DNA of 5,576 nt from an uncultured Pirellula sp. (lineage in GTDB: Bacteria; Planctomycetota; Planctomycetia; Pirellulales; Pirellulaceae), in NCBI GenBank assembly GCA_903892365.1, contig CAITIF010000251.1, forward strand, positions 1 to 5,576. Reading direction: 5' to 3'. Under the pieces are notes generated by a model, which saw nothing but the letters and a program-made list of their open reading frames with translations, was not told the DNA's origin and made no database searches. Below are positions 1 to 5,576 of this stretch, piece by piece; the stretch's first letter is position 1; each line of letters opens with the position of its first letter. Made by a program: the position numbers and the translations under genes.

Positions 1-51
1 ATCGCTTGCTGAGTCCAAAATCTGGCGGAAATCAAAAGCCCACCAAAAACA

Positions 52-79
52 AACGGCCAACTGGAATCCAGTGACCGTT
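52..79. other. Imperfect hairpin, possible reverse-strand terminator
   Basis: AACGG and ACTGG pair with CCAGT and CCGTT around an AAT loop, giving two 5-bp stems separated by a 3x2 internal loop. Read on the reverse strand, the hairpin is followed by TGTTTTTGG, which resembles a weak intrinsic terminator for transcription heading left. No reverse-strand gene ends just before it, so the terminator role is uncertain. It could equally be a leader structure or chance. Confidence 0.3.
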
Positions 80-332
80 ACTATTCGCTACATCGCGAAC
101 CGTGTCTCAGCACAATGTCTGTGTAATTCAGCTGAAAGTATGGTAAACGCATGCAAGGATCACAAGCCCAAACACACTTCAGCCCCGTATCTAACTTGGC
201 TGCGGCATTTTGGTCGCACCAAAACGCCAAGCCCCAACCTAGATTGACGCGGCCAACCGAAGTCGTTTTTCGTTCGCTTGAGCCTGAGACGCTTGCCGAT
301 TACTGCCCTACCAAAAAGCTCGGCTCGCGTCC

Positions 333-464
333 AATGGCACTCACTTTGTTCGAAATGAGCCGCGGGCGATAGCCGCGACAAACGTATTTGGCAGGGAAAC
401 CGTAACGCGGCTAGCGCCCGCGGCTCAGTAATTTGCTTGCGCAAACTACAAAGTGAGTGCCATT
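333..464. repeat. Two-tier inverted repeat, REPIN/MITE-like element
   Basis: The element has two nested pairs of arms. The outer arms, AATGGCACTCACTTTGT at 333-349 and its exact reverse complement at 448-464, match over 17 of 17 bases. The inner arms at 356-377 and 406-427 match over 21 of 22 bases (the mismatch is at 414), around a 28-nt centre. Each inner arm is also a small hairpin on its own: CGCGG at 361-365 with CCGCG at 373-377, and CGCGG at 406-410 with CCGCG at 418-422, each with a 7-nt loop. In both halves the sequence TGAG comes just before the hairpin. Two REP-like hairpins facing each other across a short spacer is the REPIN design, spread in other bacteria by REP-associated tyrosine transposases (RAYTs). 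No transposase gene is in the window, and I see no target-site duplication. The symmetry is directly visible; the mobile-element reading is inference. A long cruciform or structured RNA is the alternative. Confidence 0.7.
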
Positions 465-938
465 TGGCTACCGCCTATGGCTCATTTTTGTCGGGCTCGA
501 AAGGGTTATCGGCTCAAACGGTGCCACCCACCGAACGATTCTGCTTGTTGAATTATGAACACATGATGCCGGACGGTTTTGCGATCCACTTCGAATTTCG
601 GCATTCTTTGATTCGAAAACCCAGGTTCTTTTCGGTGCAGCGAGATCCTGCAGCAGCAAAGATGGGGACTGGCGGAAGCGATCACCCCAAGGAAAACAGC
701 TCGTTCGATCGATCGACCTGCGGTAGCAGAAACCGGGCCCAAACTAGAATGTTGATTTAGTAAACACTCAGGGATGAAACTCCAGCTTTGCGTGGCCCGC
801 TTTTGCCTGCATGGTTTTGCGCCGACATTGCGGGTTTGCCCCTTGCCGAAACCACCCGAGGTTATCTATCCTAGTGCTGTCGATATTGAGCGAATGCTTG
901 TATTAGGCATTGCTCCTGAATCCTTCAGCGAATCCTAT

Positions 939-1649
939 ATGACCGAGCCTCGGCCTCGTGCTTCCAAGGCGATAGCAACACTCAAAAGTGCCCGCCCAAA
1001 GATTCTCCCTTCACTCCTTCTTTGCGATTTCGCCAATTTGGAGCGAGAAGTGCGTTCACTTGAAGATGCGGGAGTCGAATGTTTGCATCTTGACGTGATG
1101 GATGGGCACTTCGTCCCAAACATGTCGTACGGCATGCCGATCGTCGAGTCGCTCCGAAAAATCACGAAGCTTGTTCTAGACGTTCATCTCATGATCAGCG
1201 ATCCGGTTCAGTATGCACCTCAGTTTGCTAACGTGGGTGCAGACTGCATCACCTTCCATTTGGAAGCTTTGCGTGAACCGCAGGATCTTCTCGCCAAATT
1301 GAAGGGATTGGACGTTGCGGCTGGCGTCGCAATTAATCCGAACAGCGATTTTGCGGCGTTGTTGCCTCATGTGCCGTTCTGCGATTTGGTTTTGGTCATG
1401 AGCGTGCAGGCGGGTTTTGGTGGCCAGTCCTTCAATTCGGTTGCAGTCGATAGGCTTCGGCAGTTGCGAACTCAGTTCGGCCCCGATCTGCTTTTGGAAG
1501 TGGATGGTGGCGTGAATGAGTCGACGATTGGTCAGTGTACCGGTAGTGGAGCGGACTTGCTCGTGGTGGGTTCCGCTCTTTTTCGCCAGGCAAACTATGT
1601 GGATGCCATGGCGCGTTTGAATGCTGCGATCGTCCCAGCCAATTGCTGA
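939..1649 (+). CDS. rpe: Ribulose-phosphate 3-epimerase
   Basis: Interconverts D-ribulose 5-phosphate and D-xylulose 5-phosphate in the pentose-phosphate pathway (EC 5.1.3.1); a cytosolic, metal-dependent TIM barrel. From the ATG at 939 the protein is 236 residues, close to the usual 220-230. The family motifs are in order: ILPSLL (Ser25), LHLDVMDGHFVPN with His50 and Asp52, LDVHLMI with His83, MSVQAGFGGQSF at 154-165, EVDGGVN with Asp189, and the phosphate-binding VVGSALF (209-215). The metal ligands His50, Asp52, His83 and Asp189 and the two catalytic aspartates (52, 189) are all present. MSVQAGFGGQ replaces the more common MSVNPGFGGQ. The frame is open back to an ATG at 774, but those extra 55 residues resemble no Rpe and precede the first barrel strand, so the 939 start is preferred. 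ATG 894 is a weaker option. No clear Shine-Dalgarno site is seen. It is the first gene of a likely rpe / phosphatase-like / accD transcript, with 35 bp to the next start. Confidence 0.95.
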   Translation: MTEPRPRASKAIATLKSARPKILPSLLLCDFANLEREVRSLEDAGVECLHLDVMDGHFVPNMSYGMPIVESLRKITKLVLDVHLMISDPVQYAPQFANVGADCITFHLEALREPQDLLAKLKGLDVAAGVAINPNSDFAALLPHVPFCDLVLVMSVQAGFGGQSFNSVAVDRLRQLRTQFGPDLLLEVDGGVNESTIGQCTGSGADLLVVGSALFRQANYVDAMARLNAAIVPANC

Positions 1650-1684
1650 TTCGGTCGTTTGCTGTCACTCCTTGGATTATTTTT

Positions 1685-2437
1685 ATGTGTCAGATTGTAG
1701 TCGTACGGCCGGGTTCCACCCTTTTTGATGACCAAGAGCGTATCAAAGGCTGTTTAGACATGCCTCTCTCGGAAGCGGGCATCGAACAGGTGCACAAGGT
1801 TGCGGACGAGATGGCGAAATTATCGTTATCGATGATTTATGCTGCCCCTTGCGAATCCGCGCAAAGCACAGCAAAGGGTATTTCAGACCAAACCAAGACG
1901 AAGTGGAAGGTGTGCGATTGCTTTCGCAACCTGGACCACGGCCTATGGCAAGGCAAGCTGATCGACGAAGTGAAGCGTCAGCAACCTCGCCTTTTCAAAC
2001 AACTTCAAGACAATCCACGAGCTTTTTGCCCACCGGGTGGCGAAACGGTCGCGGAAGCGGAAGCTCGCGTTGAGAAGATGTTGGTCAAACTCTGCAAGAA
2101 GCATGCAGACGAAACCTTTGCGATCGTGATTCCGGAACCCATGGCTTCCCTGGTTGCAAGCAAATTAAAGGCTACTGACTTGCAAGACGTTTGGAAGTCG
2201 GAGCAAGATACGGGTGGCTGGGAAATGATTGATTCGGAATCCCACGATACCCTGCTATCGCCCCAGTCGAATCATGAATCGCACGTTGACCTCTCGTCAT
2301 CACTCTCTTCTCATTTACCTTCCTCACATCAAGCAAGCTCGAAGGAAGGCAGCTATGATGTGGCGAAGAATGGTTTGCGAGCGAATTCTCGCGACGGGCA
2401 ATCAGCTGCAGTTGCCATGCCTTATTTTGGACTTTAG
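1685..2437 (+). CDS. Histidine-phosphatase-fold protein lacking both catalytic histidines (probable pseudoenzyme)
   Basis: A 250-residue protein related to the phosphoglycerate mutase / histidine phosphatase family. Scaffold motifs remain: VVVRPGST at the N-terminus, RIKGCLDMPLSEAG (19-32), NLDHGLWQGK (82-91) in the place of the usual DFGEWEG segment, and PPGGET (116-121) followed by a helix. The active site is gone. The RHG motif is RPG (Pro9 replaces the phospho-accepting His). The second histidine, normally in SHGG, is replaced in IPEP (Pro150). The conserved Arg of the RAxQTA segment is Ser58 in ESAQST, and the acidic residue of GEWEG is Leu87. Catalysis is therefore unlikely; a binding or regulatory role is inference. 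The fold ends near Trp179, and residues 185-250 form a Ser/His-rich, probably disordered tail. The ATG at 1685 is chosen because it leads directly into the first beta strand; the frame also extends to a TTG at 1643 that would overlap the end of rpe. It lies 35 bp after rpe and 16 bp before accD, so it is probably co-transcribed with both. Confidence 0.85.
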   Translation: MCQIVVVRPGSTLFDDQERIKGCLDMPLSEAGIEQVHKVADEMAKLSLSMIYAAPCESAQSTAKGISDQTKTKWKVCDCFRNLDHGLWQGKLIDEVKRQQPRLFKQLQDNPRAFCPPGGETVAEAEARVEKMLVKLCKKHADETFAIVIPEPMASLVASKLKATDLQDVWKSEQDTGGWEMIDSESHDTLLSPQSNHESHVDLSSSLSSHLPSSHQASSKEGSYDVAKNGLRANSRDGQSAAVAMPYFGL

Positions 2438-2453
2438 ATAGACTTGAATTGAC

Positions 2454-3299
2454 ATGACAGGTACACAAGAAATTCCAACTGAATCTAGCCCTAACACGAA
2501 GCGTGGAATTCCTGAGGGGCTATGGATTAAATGTCCGGGTTGCGGTGATTCGATCTACCGGAAAGAGATTGAACGCAATCTGAACGTCTGCCCGAAGTGC
2601 AAATATCACATGTACGTCTCGGCTCGCGACCGAATGGTCCAATTGTTGGATGAAGGGACGTTTGACATTTGCGATGAAGACGTCATGCCGACCGATCCTC
2701 TCTCCTTTTCAGACAAGAAAAAATACTCGGAGAGGCTTGTTGCCGAGCAGGCTCGTACGGGTCTCAGCGATGCTGCTTTGTGTGGAACTGGCATGATTCG
2801 GGCGCGGCGAGTCGCAATTGCGGTCACCGATTCCGCCTTCATCATGGGCAGCATGGGCTCGGTCGTTGGCGAACGCCTGACGCGGCTTATTGAACGAGCC
2901 ACCAAGCACTCGCTCCCATTGATCATCGTCAGCGGATCCGGCGGGGGGGCCAGAATGCACGAAGGGATTCTATCCTTGATGCAGATGGCAAAGGTCTCTG
3001 CGGCCCTTGCTCGTTACCACGCCAACGGTGGACTTTACATTAGCGTGCTTACCAACCCAACCATGGGTGGAGTCGCTGCGAGCTTTGCGAGCCTTGGCGA
3101 TATGGTTTTTGCTGAGCCCAAGGCACTGATTGGCTTCGCTGGCCCCAGAACCATCAAAGCCACTTTGAAGATTGAATTGCCCATCGGTTTCCAAACCAGT
3201 GAATTCCTGTTGGAACATGGCTACATCGATCGCATCGTGGATCGATGGCGATTGAAGACGGAAATCGCAGCAGTGATTGACTATTGCGGTAAACGCTAA
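2454..3299 (+). CDS. accD: Acetyl-CoA carboxylase carboxyltransferase subunit beta
   Basis: Beta subunit of the carboxyltransferase that moves the carboxyl group from biotin on AccB to acetyl-CoA, giving malonyl-CoA for fatty-acid synthesis; works as an alpha2beta2 complex with AccA in the cytosol. The 281-residue protein has the N-terminal zinc ribbon with Cys27, Cys30 (CPGC), Cys46 and Cys49 (CPKC), the same numbering as I recall for E. coli AccD, which fixes the ATG start. Then follow LLDEGTF, the crotonase-type core [10 protein letters not shown] (131-140), GGGARMHE (163-170), [25 protein letters not shown] (195-212), and [15 protein letters not shown] (220-234). The loop SGSGGGARM seems to carry one more glycine than the usual SASGGARM, encoded beside a run of seven G (2943-2949); the frame is intact on both sides. 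The acidic/proline C-terminal tail of the 304-residue E. coli protein is absent. No accA is in the window. No strong Shine-Dalgarno site precedes it; it starts 16 bp after the phosphatase-like gene. Confidence 0.97.
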   Translation: MTGTQEIPTESSPNTKRGIPEGLWIKCPGCGDSIYRKEIERNLNVCPKCKYHMYVSARDRMVQLLDEGTFDICDEDVMPTDPLSFSDKKKYSERLVAEQARTGLSDAALCGTGMIRARRVAIAVTDSAFIMGSMGSVVGERLTRLIERATKHSLPLIIVSGSGGGARMHEGILSLMQMAKVSAALARYHANGGLYISVLTNPTMGGVAASFASLGDMVFAEPKALIGFAGPRTIKATLKIELPIGFQTSEFLLEHGYIDRIVDRWRLKTEIAAVIDYCGKR

Positions 3300-3319
3300 G
3301 CGGCACGATTCTGCATTCC

Positions 3320-3351
3320 TTGTTCGAAATTCGAGATCGATTTCGAAACAA
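3320..3351. terminator. Hairpin in the convergent accD-ald spacer
   Basis: TTGTT, CGAAAT and CG pair with CG, ATTTCG and AACAA around an AGAT loop, a 13-bp stem with two single-base bulges (T3331, A3346). It sits between the accD stop (3297-3299) and the ald stop (3392-3394), where a bidirectional terminator would be expected. It is AT-rich and has no real T-tract on either exit side, so it is not a canonical intrinsic terminator. Blocking read-through or protecting 3' ends is a reasonable inference. An outer GCGGC/GCCGC pair (3300-3304 with 3363-3367) could close it into a larger structure. Confidence 0.4.
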
Positions 3352-3391
3352 TAAATCAAAAAGCCGCAACGATCAGACTTGTGTCCGCGTT

Positions 3392-4492
3392 TTAAACGGG
3401 CTCAAACTGCATCTCAAAGGTTTGGGCTACAGCTTGATTGGTAACCTTGCCTCGGTGGATGTTCAGCGATTCACGCAGCGGCTTCGATTCGGAAATACTC
3501 GAATCGATCCCCTTCTCAGCAATATGAACGACCCAAGGTAAAGTCACATTGCACAATGCAAAAGTGCTGGTACGTCCTACCGCCCCCGGCATGTTCGTTA
3601 CACAGTAATGAACCACGTCATCCACGACATAGGTTGGTTGACGGTGTGTCGTTGGGCGACTGGTTTCAATGCATCCGCCTTGATCGATGGCAACGTCAAT
3701 GATAACGCTCCCTGGCTTCATCAGCTTAAGATCGTCTTTCTTGACCAGATACGGCGCTCTAGCGCCAGGGATCAGAACCGAGCCAATCACCAAGTCAGCC
3801 CGTCGCAGTTGCTCGCGAATCGTATGCCGATCGCTGAACAGTGCATTCACATTAGGCGGCATCACATCATCCAAATAACGAAGCCGATCCAAGTTCACAT
3901 CCAAGATGGCCACGTCCGCGCGAAAACCTGCCGCGATCCTGGCCGCGTTTGTTCCCACGACACCACCACCCAGAATGGTGATATGTGCGGGAGCCACACC
4001 AGGCACTCCACCTAACAGAATACCTCGACCCATCTGAGGTCGCTCGAGATACTTTGCCCCCTCTTGAATGCTCATGCGTCCGGCGACTTCGCTCATAGGA
4101 GTCAGAAGCGGCAACCTTCCTTGGGCATCGCGAAGGGTTTCGTAGGCGAGGCAGCTAGCCCCTGATCCGACCATGGCTTCCGTCAATTCGCGATCTGCAG
4201 CAAAGTGAAAATAGGTGAATAGGGTTTGCCCCTTTCGAATCAATGCGAATTCGGAACGCATCGGCTCCTTGACCTTCACGATCAGATCCGCTTTTGAAAA
4301 AACTTCTTCGCCCGATGCGACAAGCTCGGCGCCCGCTTGAAGGTAGTCATGATCGGCGAGTCCGGATCCCATGCCTGCACCAGCTTGGACCACAACTTGA
4401 TGGCCACGAGAAACCAATTCCTCTACGCCAACGGGAAGCATCGCAACGCGATATTCATCTTCTTTGACTTCCTTGGGAACACCAACAATCAT
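3392..4492 (-). CDS. ald: Alanine dehydrogenase (NAD-dependent)
   Basis: Catalyses reversible oxidative deamination of L-alanine to pyruvate and ammonium with NAD+ (EC 1.4.1.1); cytosolic, usually a homohexamer. The 366-residue length fits the family (about 370). The N-terminal domain starts MIVGVPKEVKEDEYRVA with Arg15, then LIVKVKEP with Lys75 and FTYFHFAAD with His96. The NAD-binding Rossmann domain has ITILGGGVVGTNAARIA (171-187) with Asp198 at the end of the second strand. DVAIDQGG carries Asp270, and TNMPGAVGRTSTFAL (299-313) is the family's C-terminal signature. Arg15, Lys75, His96 and Asp270 fall at the numbering I recall for the Mycobacterium tuberculosis and Phormidium enzymes, so activity is expected. 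The ATG at 4492 is preferred to an in-frame TTG at 4525 because of this numbering and a GAGG ribosome site 5 nt upstream. It is convergent with accD and 95 bp downstream of the DUF11-like gene on the same strand. Confidence 0.97.
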   Translation of the reverse strand: MIVGVPKEVKEDEYRVAMLPVGVEELVSRGHQVVVQAGAGMGSGLADHDYLQAGAELVASGEEVFSKADLIVKVKEPMRSEFALIRKGQTLFTYFHFAADRELTEAMVGSGASCLAYETLRDAQGRLPLLTPMSEVAGRMSIQEGAKYLERPQMGRGILLGGVPGVAPAHITILGGGVVGTNAARIAAGFRADVAILDVNLDRLRYLDDVMPPNVNALFSDRHTIREQLRRADLVIGSVLIPGARAPYLVKKDDLKLMKPGSVIIDVAIDQGGCIETSRPTTHRQPTYVVDDVVHYCVTNMPGAVGRTSTFALCNVTLPWVVHIAEKGIDSSISESKPLRESLNIHRGKVTNQAVAQTFEMQFEPV

Positions 4493-4496
4493 CGCG

Positions 4497-4502
4497 ACCT
4501 CA
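4497..4502 (-). promoter_or_regulatory. Ribosome-binding site of ald
   Basis: On the reverse strand TGAGGT lies just before the ATG at 4492, with GAGG (4498-4501) five nt from the start codon. It is the clearest Shine-Dalgarno sequence in the window and decides the ald start against the upstream TTG. Confidence 0.7.
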
Positions 4503-4543
4503 TCAACGTAGAAAGAACAGTTCAAGAAAAAGAATCGGGGACA

Positions 4544-4574
4544 TTATTACCGAATAGGCAAGCCTGGATAGCAA
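4544..4574 (-). promoter_or_regulatory. Possible ald promoter
   Basis: On the reverse strand TTGCTA (4569-4574) and TAATAA (4544-4549) resemble -35 and -10 boxes 19 bp apart, about 50 nt before the ald ATG. The spacing is longer than ideal. A direct repeat GCAAGCC (forward-strand 4558-4564 and 4571-4577, 13 bp apart) overlaps the -35 box and could be a regulator site, or chance. The -10-like bases also lie within a GGTAATAATGTCCCC string that may be a dispersed repeat (see findings), so the promoter call is weak. Confidence 0.25.
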
Positions 4575-4587
4575 GCCGATTGCGAAT

Positions 4588-5576
4588 TTAGTTCAACGGT
4601 TGCACTTGGAGACGGGCAATCGCTGGAGCAGGCTGGCCTTTGCTCGAAACAAGTGCGACAATTTCGCCCGAGCTGGATTGTTCGACCTTCAGCAGAACCA
4701 CGGCGGAGAATACGTCACTTCCGCGAAAGTATTGAATCGGCTCAAAGACGATGGTTTTGTTCTCATTCGCTATTTTGTGACGAAGGTCTTTTGTCCGAAT
4801 CGATTCCACCCCTAGGTTTTTAGGGATTTGAACTTCGATAGCAACTTGCTGGTGCGGCTGATTGCGAAGACTCTCTACGCGAATCTCATAGGTTGCAACT
4901 TCCCCCAACTTGACGGCGTTGCTTATAGGAACCACGCTGATTTTGAGCTGCTTTTCTTGTCCATCCGGATTCGAAATCTCCGGTCTTCCTGCGCTGACCC
5001 CGCCGACGGGATTGCCAAGGTTGTTGTTGGGAAGAACGTCACCGCTGGATGGCGGCGTGGCCGATCCGGGAGCCGCATTTCCGATCCCGATAGAAAACGT
5101 TTGGTTATCGCTGAGTCCATTCGTTTCGACTCGAAGACGGATGTTCGCAGGCAGAGCGACCGCCACCCCTTGAAACATGCCTTCAAATTCTAGGTTTCCG
5201 CCAGGGGCTATTTGACCAATGGTCCACCGACCAAGCTGGCGTTCTGCCTCGTATTGGCCGTTTTGGCTCAGTCCTCTCGCCACGAGCGAAGGATCGTGTT
5301 GGATCGAAACAACCACATTGCTTAACGGGACCGCACCAGTGTTTGAAACGATCCAAGTTATTTTGAACTCCGAACCTACAGGAATATTCCTTTCGACAGG
5401 AACGTTTCCGAGTCGTAAAGCAACTCCTGGCGTCTTGGGTGTTGCCGGAATACCTTGAACACTAGATCTCGCTGACGAGAGAACTTGGTTTAGAGTTCGA
5501 GCTTCTGCGGTAACAACAAGCTCCCCTTCCTGCTGAACGATGAACACAGCACCCAAAGTGCGAGTCTGCCCGGGTG
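4588..5576 (-). CDS. DUF11-like repeat protein, C-terminal part (5' end beyond window)
   Basis: The frame is open from the right edge to a TAA at 4588-4590, giving 328 complete residues of a longer protein; no start is claimed, since the frame has no stop up to 5576. It shows two immunoglobulin-like beta-sandwich modules of the DUF11/CARDB type. The first (about 5430-5110) holds the typical FKITWIVSNTGAVPLSNVVV strand pair and the GRWTIGQIAPGG turn (the DUF11 L-x-pG pattern). The second (about 4947-4591) runs from LKISVVP through EVATYEIRVES and IEVQIPKNLGV to the C-terminal LQVQPLN. A Gly/Asn/Pro/Ser-rich linker (about 5075-4950) joins them. There is no C-terminal membrane segment or sorting signal. 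Such modules normally stand in series in secreted or envelope proteins, so an extracellular structural or adhesive role is likely by family; the true function is unknown. It is followed after 95 bp by ald on the same strand, probably a separate unit. Confidence 0.8.
   Translation of the reverse strand, partial: PGQTRTLGAVFIVQQEGELVVTAEARTLNQVLSSARSSVQGIPATPKTPGVALRLGNVPVERNIPVGSEFKITWIVSNTGAVPLSNVVVSIQHDPSLVARGLSQNGQYEAERQLGRWTIGQIAPGGNLEFEGMFQGVAVALPANIRLRVETNGLSDNQTFSIGIGNAAPGSATPPSSGDVLPNNNLGNPVGGVSAGRPEISNPDGQEKQLKISVVPISNAVKLGEVATYEIRVESLRNQPHQQVAIEVQIPKNLGVESIRTKDLRHKIANENKTIVFEPIQYFRGSDVFSAVVLLKVEQSSSGEIVALVSSKGQPAPAIARLQVQPLN

Larger units (their letters stand above)
1..938. other. 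Gene-poor region upstream of rpe
   Basis: I see no convincing protein gene here. The few open frames (for example 151-372 and 437-760 forward, 160-444 reverse) have no recognisable motif, no ribosome-binding site and arginine/serine-rich shadow-like composition, and two of them run into the inverted repeat at 333-464. A forward frame is open from the left edge to a TGA at 245-247 (81 codons), and another ends at a TGA at 72-74. A reverse frame is open from about position 87 to the left edge and contains a short hydrophobic stretch (LAVCFWWAF). Any of these could be the edge of a neighbouring gene, but none can be proved. Also present are hairpins at 52-79 and 636-652 and a 12-bp palindrome TCGATCGATCGA at 705-716. 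A weak promoter-like pair TTGCCG (843-848) and TATCCT (867-872), 18 bp apart, lies before rpe. Confidence 0.6.

Noticed and set aside
346..356. 11-mer TTGTTCGAAAT shared with 3320-3330
   Set aside because: A few 11-base matches are expected by chance in a window this size; the second copy is explained by the spacer hairpin.
151..372. Forward open frame of 73 codons
   Set aside because: No motif, no ribosome site, and it ends inside the left arm of the inverted repeat; consistent with chance.
636..652. Hairpin TGCAG/CTGCA
   Set aside because: Only a 5-bp stem with a 7-nt loop and no T-tract; expected by chance.
705..716. Palindrome TCGATCGATCGA
   Set aside because: Short tandem CGAT repeats are inherently palindromic; nothing around it suggests an operator or origin.
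437..760. Forward open frame of 107 codons
   Set aside because: Begins in the right part of the repeat element, has no recognisable domain, low hydrophobic periodicity and competing reverse frames of similar length.
774..938. N-terminal extension of Rpe from ATG 774
   Set aside because: The 55 extra residues match no Rpe feature and are not a clear signal peptide; the protein has normal length from 939.
2970..3359. Reverse 129-codon frame opposite accD
   Set aside because: Antisense to well-conserved accD coding sequence; no independent motif.
3608..4015. Forward 135-codon frame opposite ald
   Set aside because: Entirely antisense to ald, whose catalytic residues and motifs are intact; a shadow frame.
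4828..5193. Forward 121-codon frame opposite the DUF11-like gene
   Set aside because: Antisense shadow; the reverse frame is longer, open to the edge and has clear beta-sandwich patterning.

Overview
This window looks like a piece of a planctomycete chromosome, probably of the Pirellulaceae (Rhodopirellula/Pirellula type). The basis is indirect. Base composition is roughly balanced, Shine-Dalgarno sites are mostly weak or absent, the gene spacing is loose, and there is a secreted DUF11-type repeat protein. There is also a degenerate histidine-phosphatase-like gene between rpe and accD, an arrangement I associate with this group. No rRNA or other decisive marker is present, so the assignment is inference.

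Layout. Positions 1-938 hold no convincing gene. The main feature there is a two-tier inverted repeat (333-464) that looks like a REPIN or small MITE-like element. A forward cluster follows: rpe (ribulose-phosphate 3-epimerase, 939-1649), a phosphoglycerate-mutase/histidine-phosphatase-fold protein that has lost both catalytic histidines (1685-2437), and accD (acetyl-CoA carboxylase carboxyltransferase beta subunit, 2454-3299). The gaps of 35 and 16 bp suggest one transcript. A 92-bp convergent spacer with a strong imperfect hairpin (3320-3351) separates this cluster from two reverse-strand genes: ald (alanine dehydrogenase, 4492 down to 3392) and, upstream of it, the C-terminal part of a large DUF11-like extracellular protein (4588 to the right edge, 5' end outside the window).

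How the genes fit together. rpe belongs to the pentose-phosphate pathway, and AccD makes malonyl-CoA for fatty-acid synthesis. The protein between them keeps recognisable features of the phosphoglycerate-mutase fold but has proline at both catalytic histidine positions, so it is probably a pseudoenzyme with a binding, structural or regulatory role. ald interconverts alanine and pyruvate and has its own good ribosome-binding site. The DUF11 gene is probably a separate unit. I found no phage, CRISPR, tRNA or toxin-antitoxin module. The most notable items are the double-proline pseudophosphatase and the inverted-repeat element.
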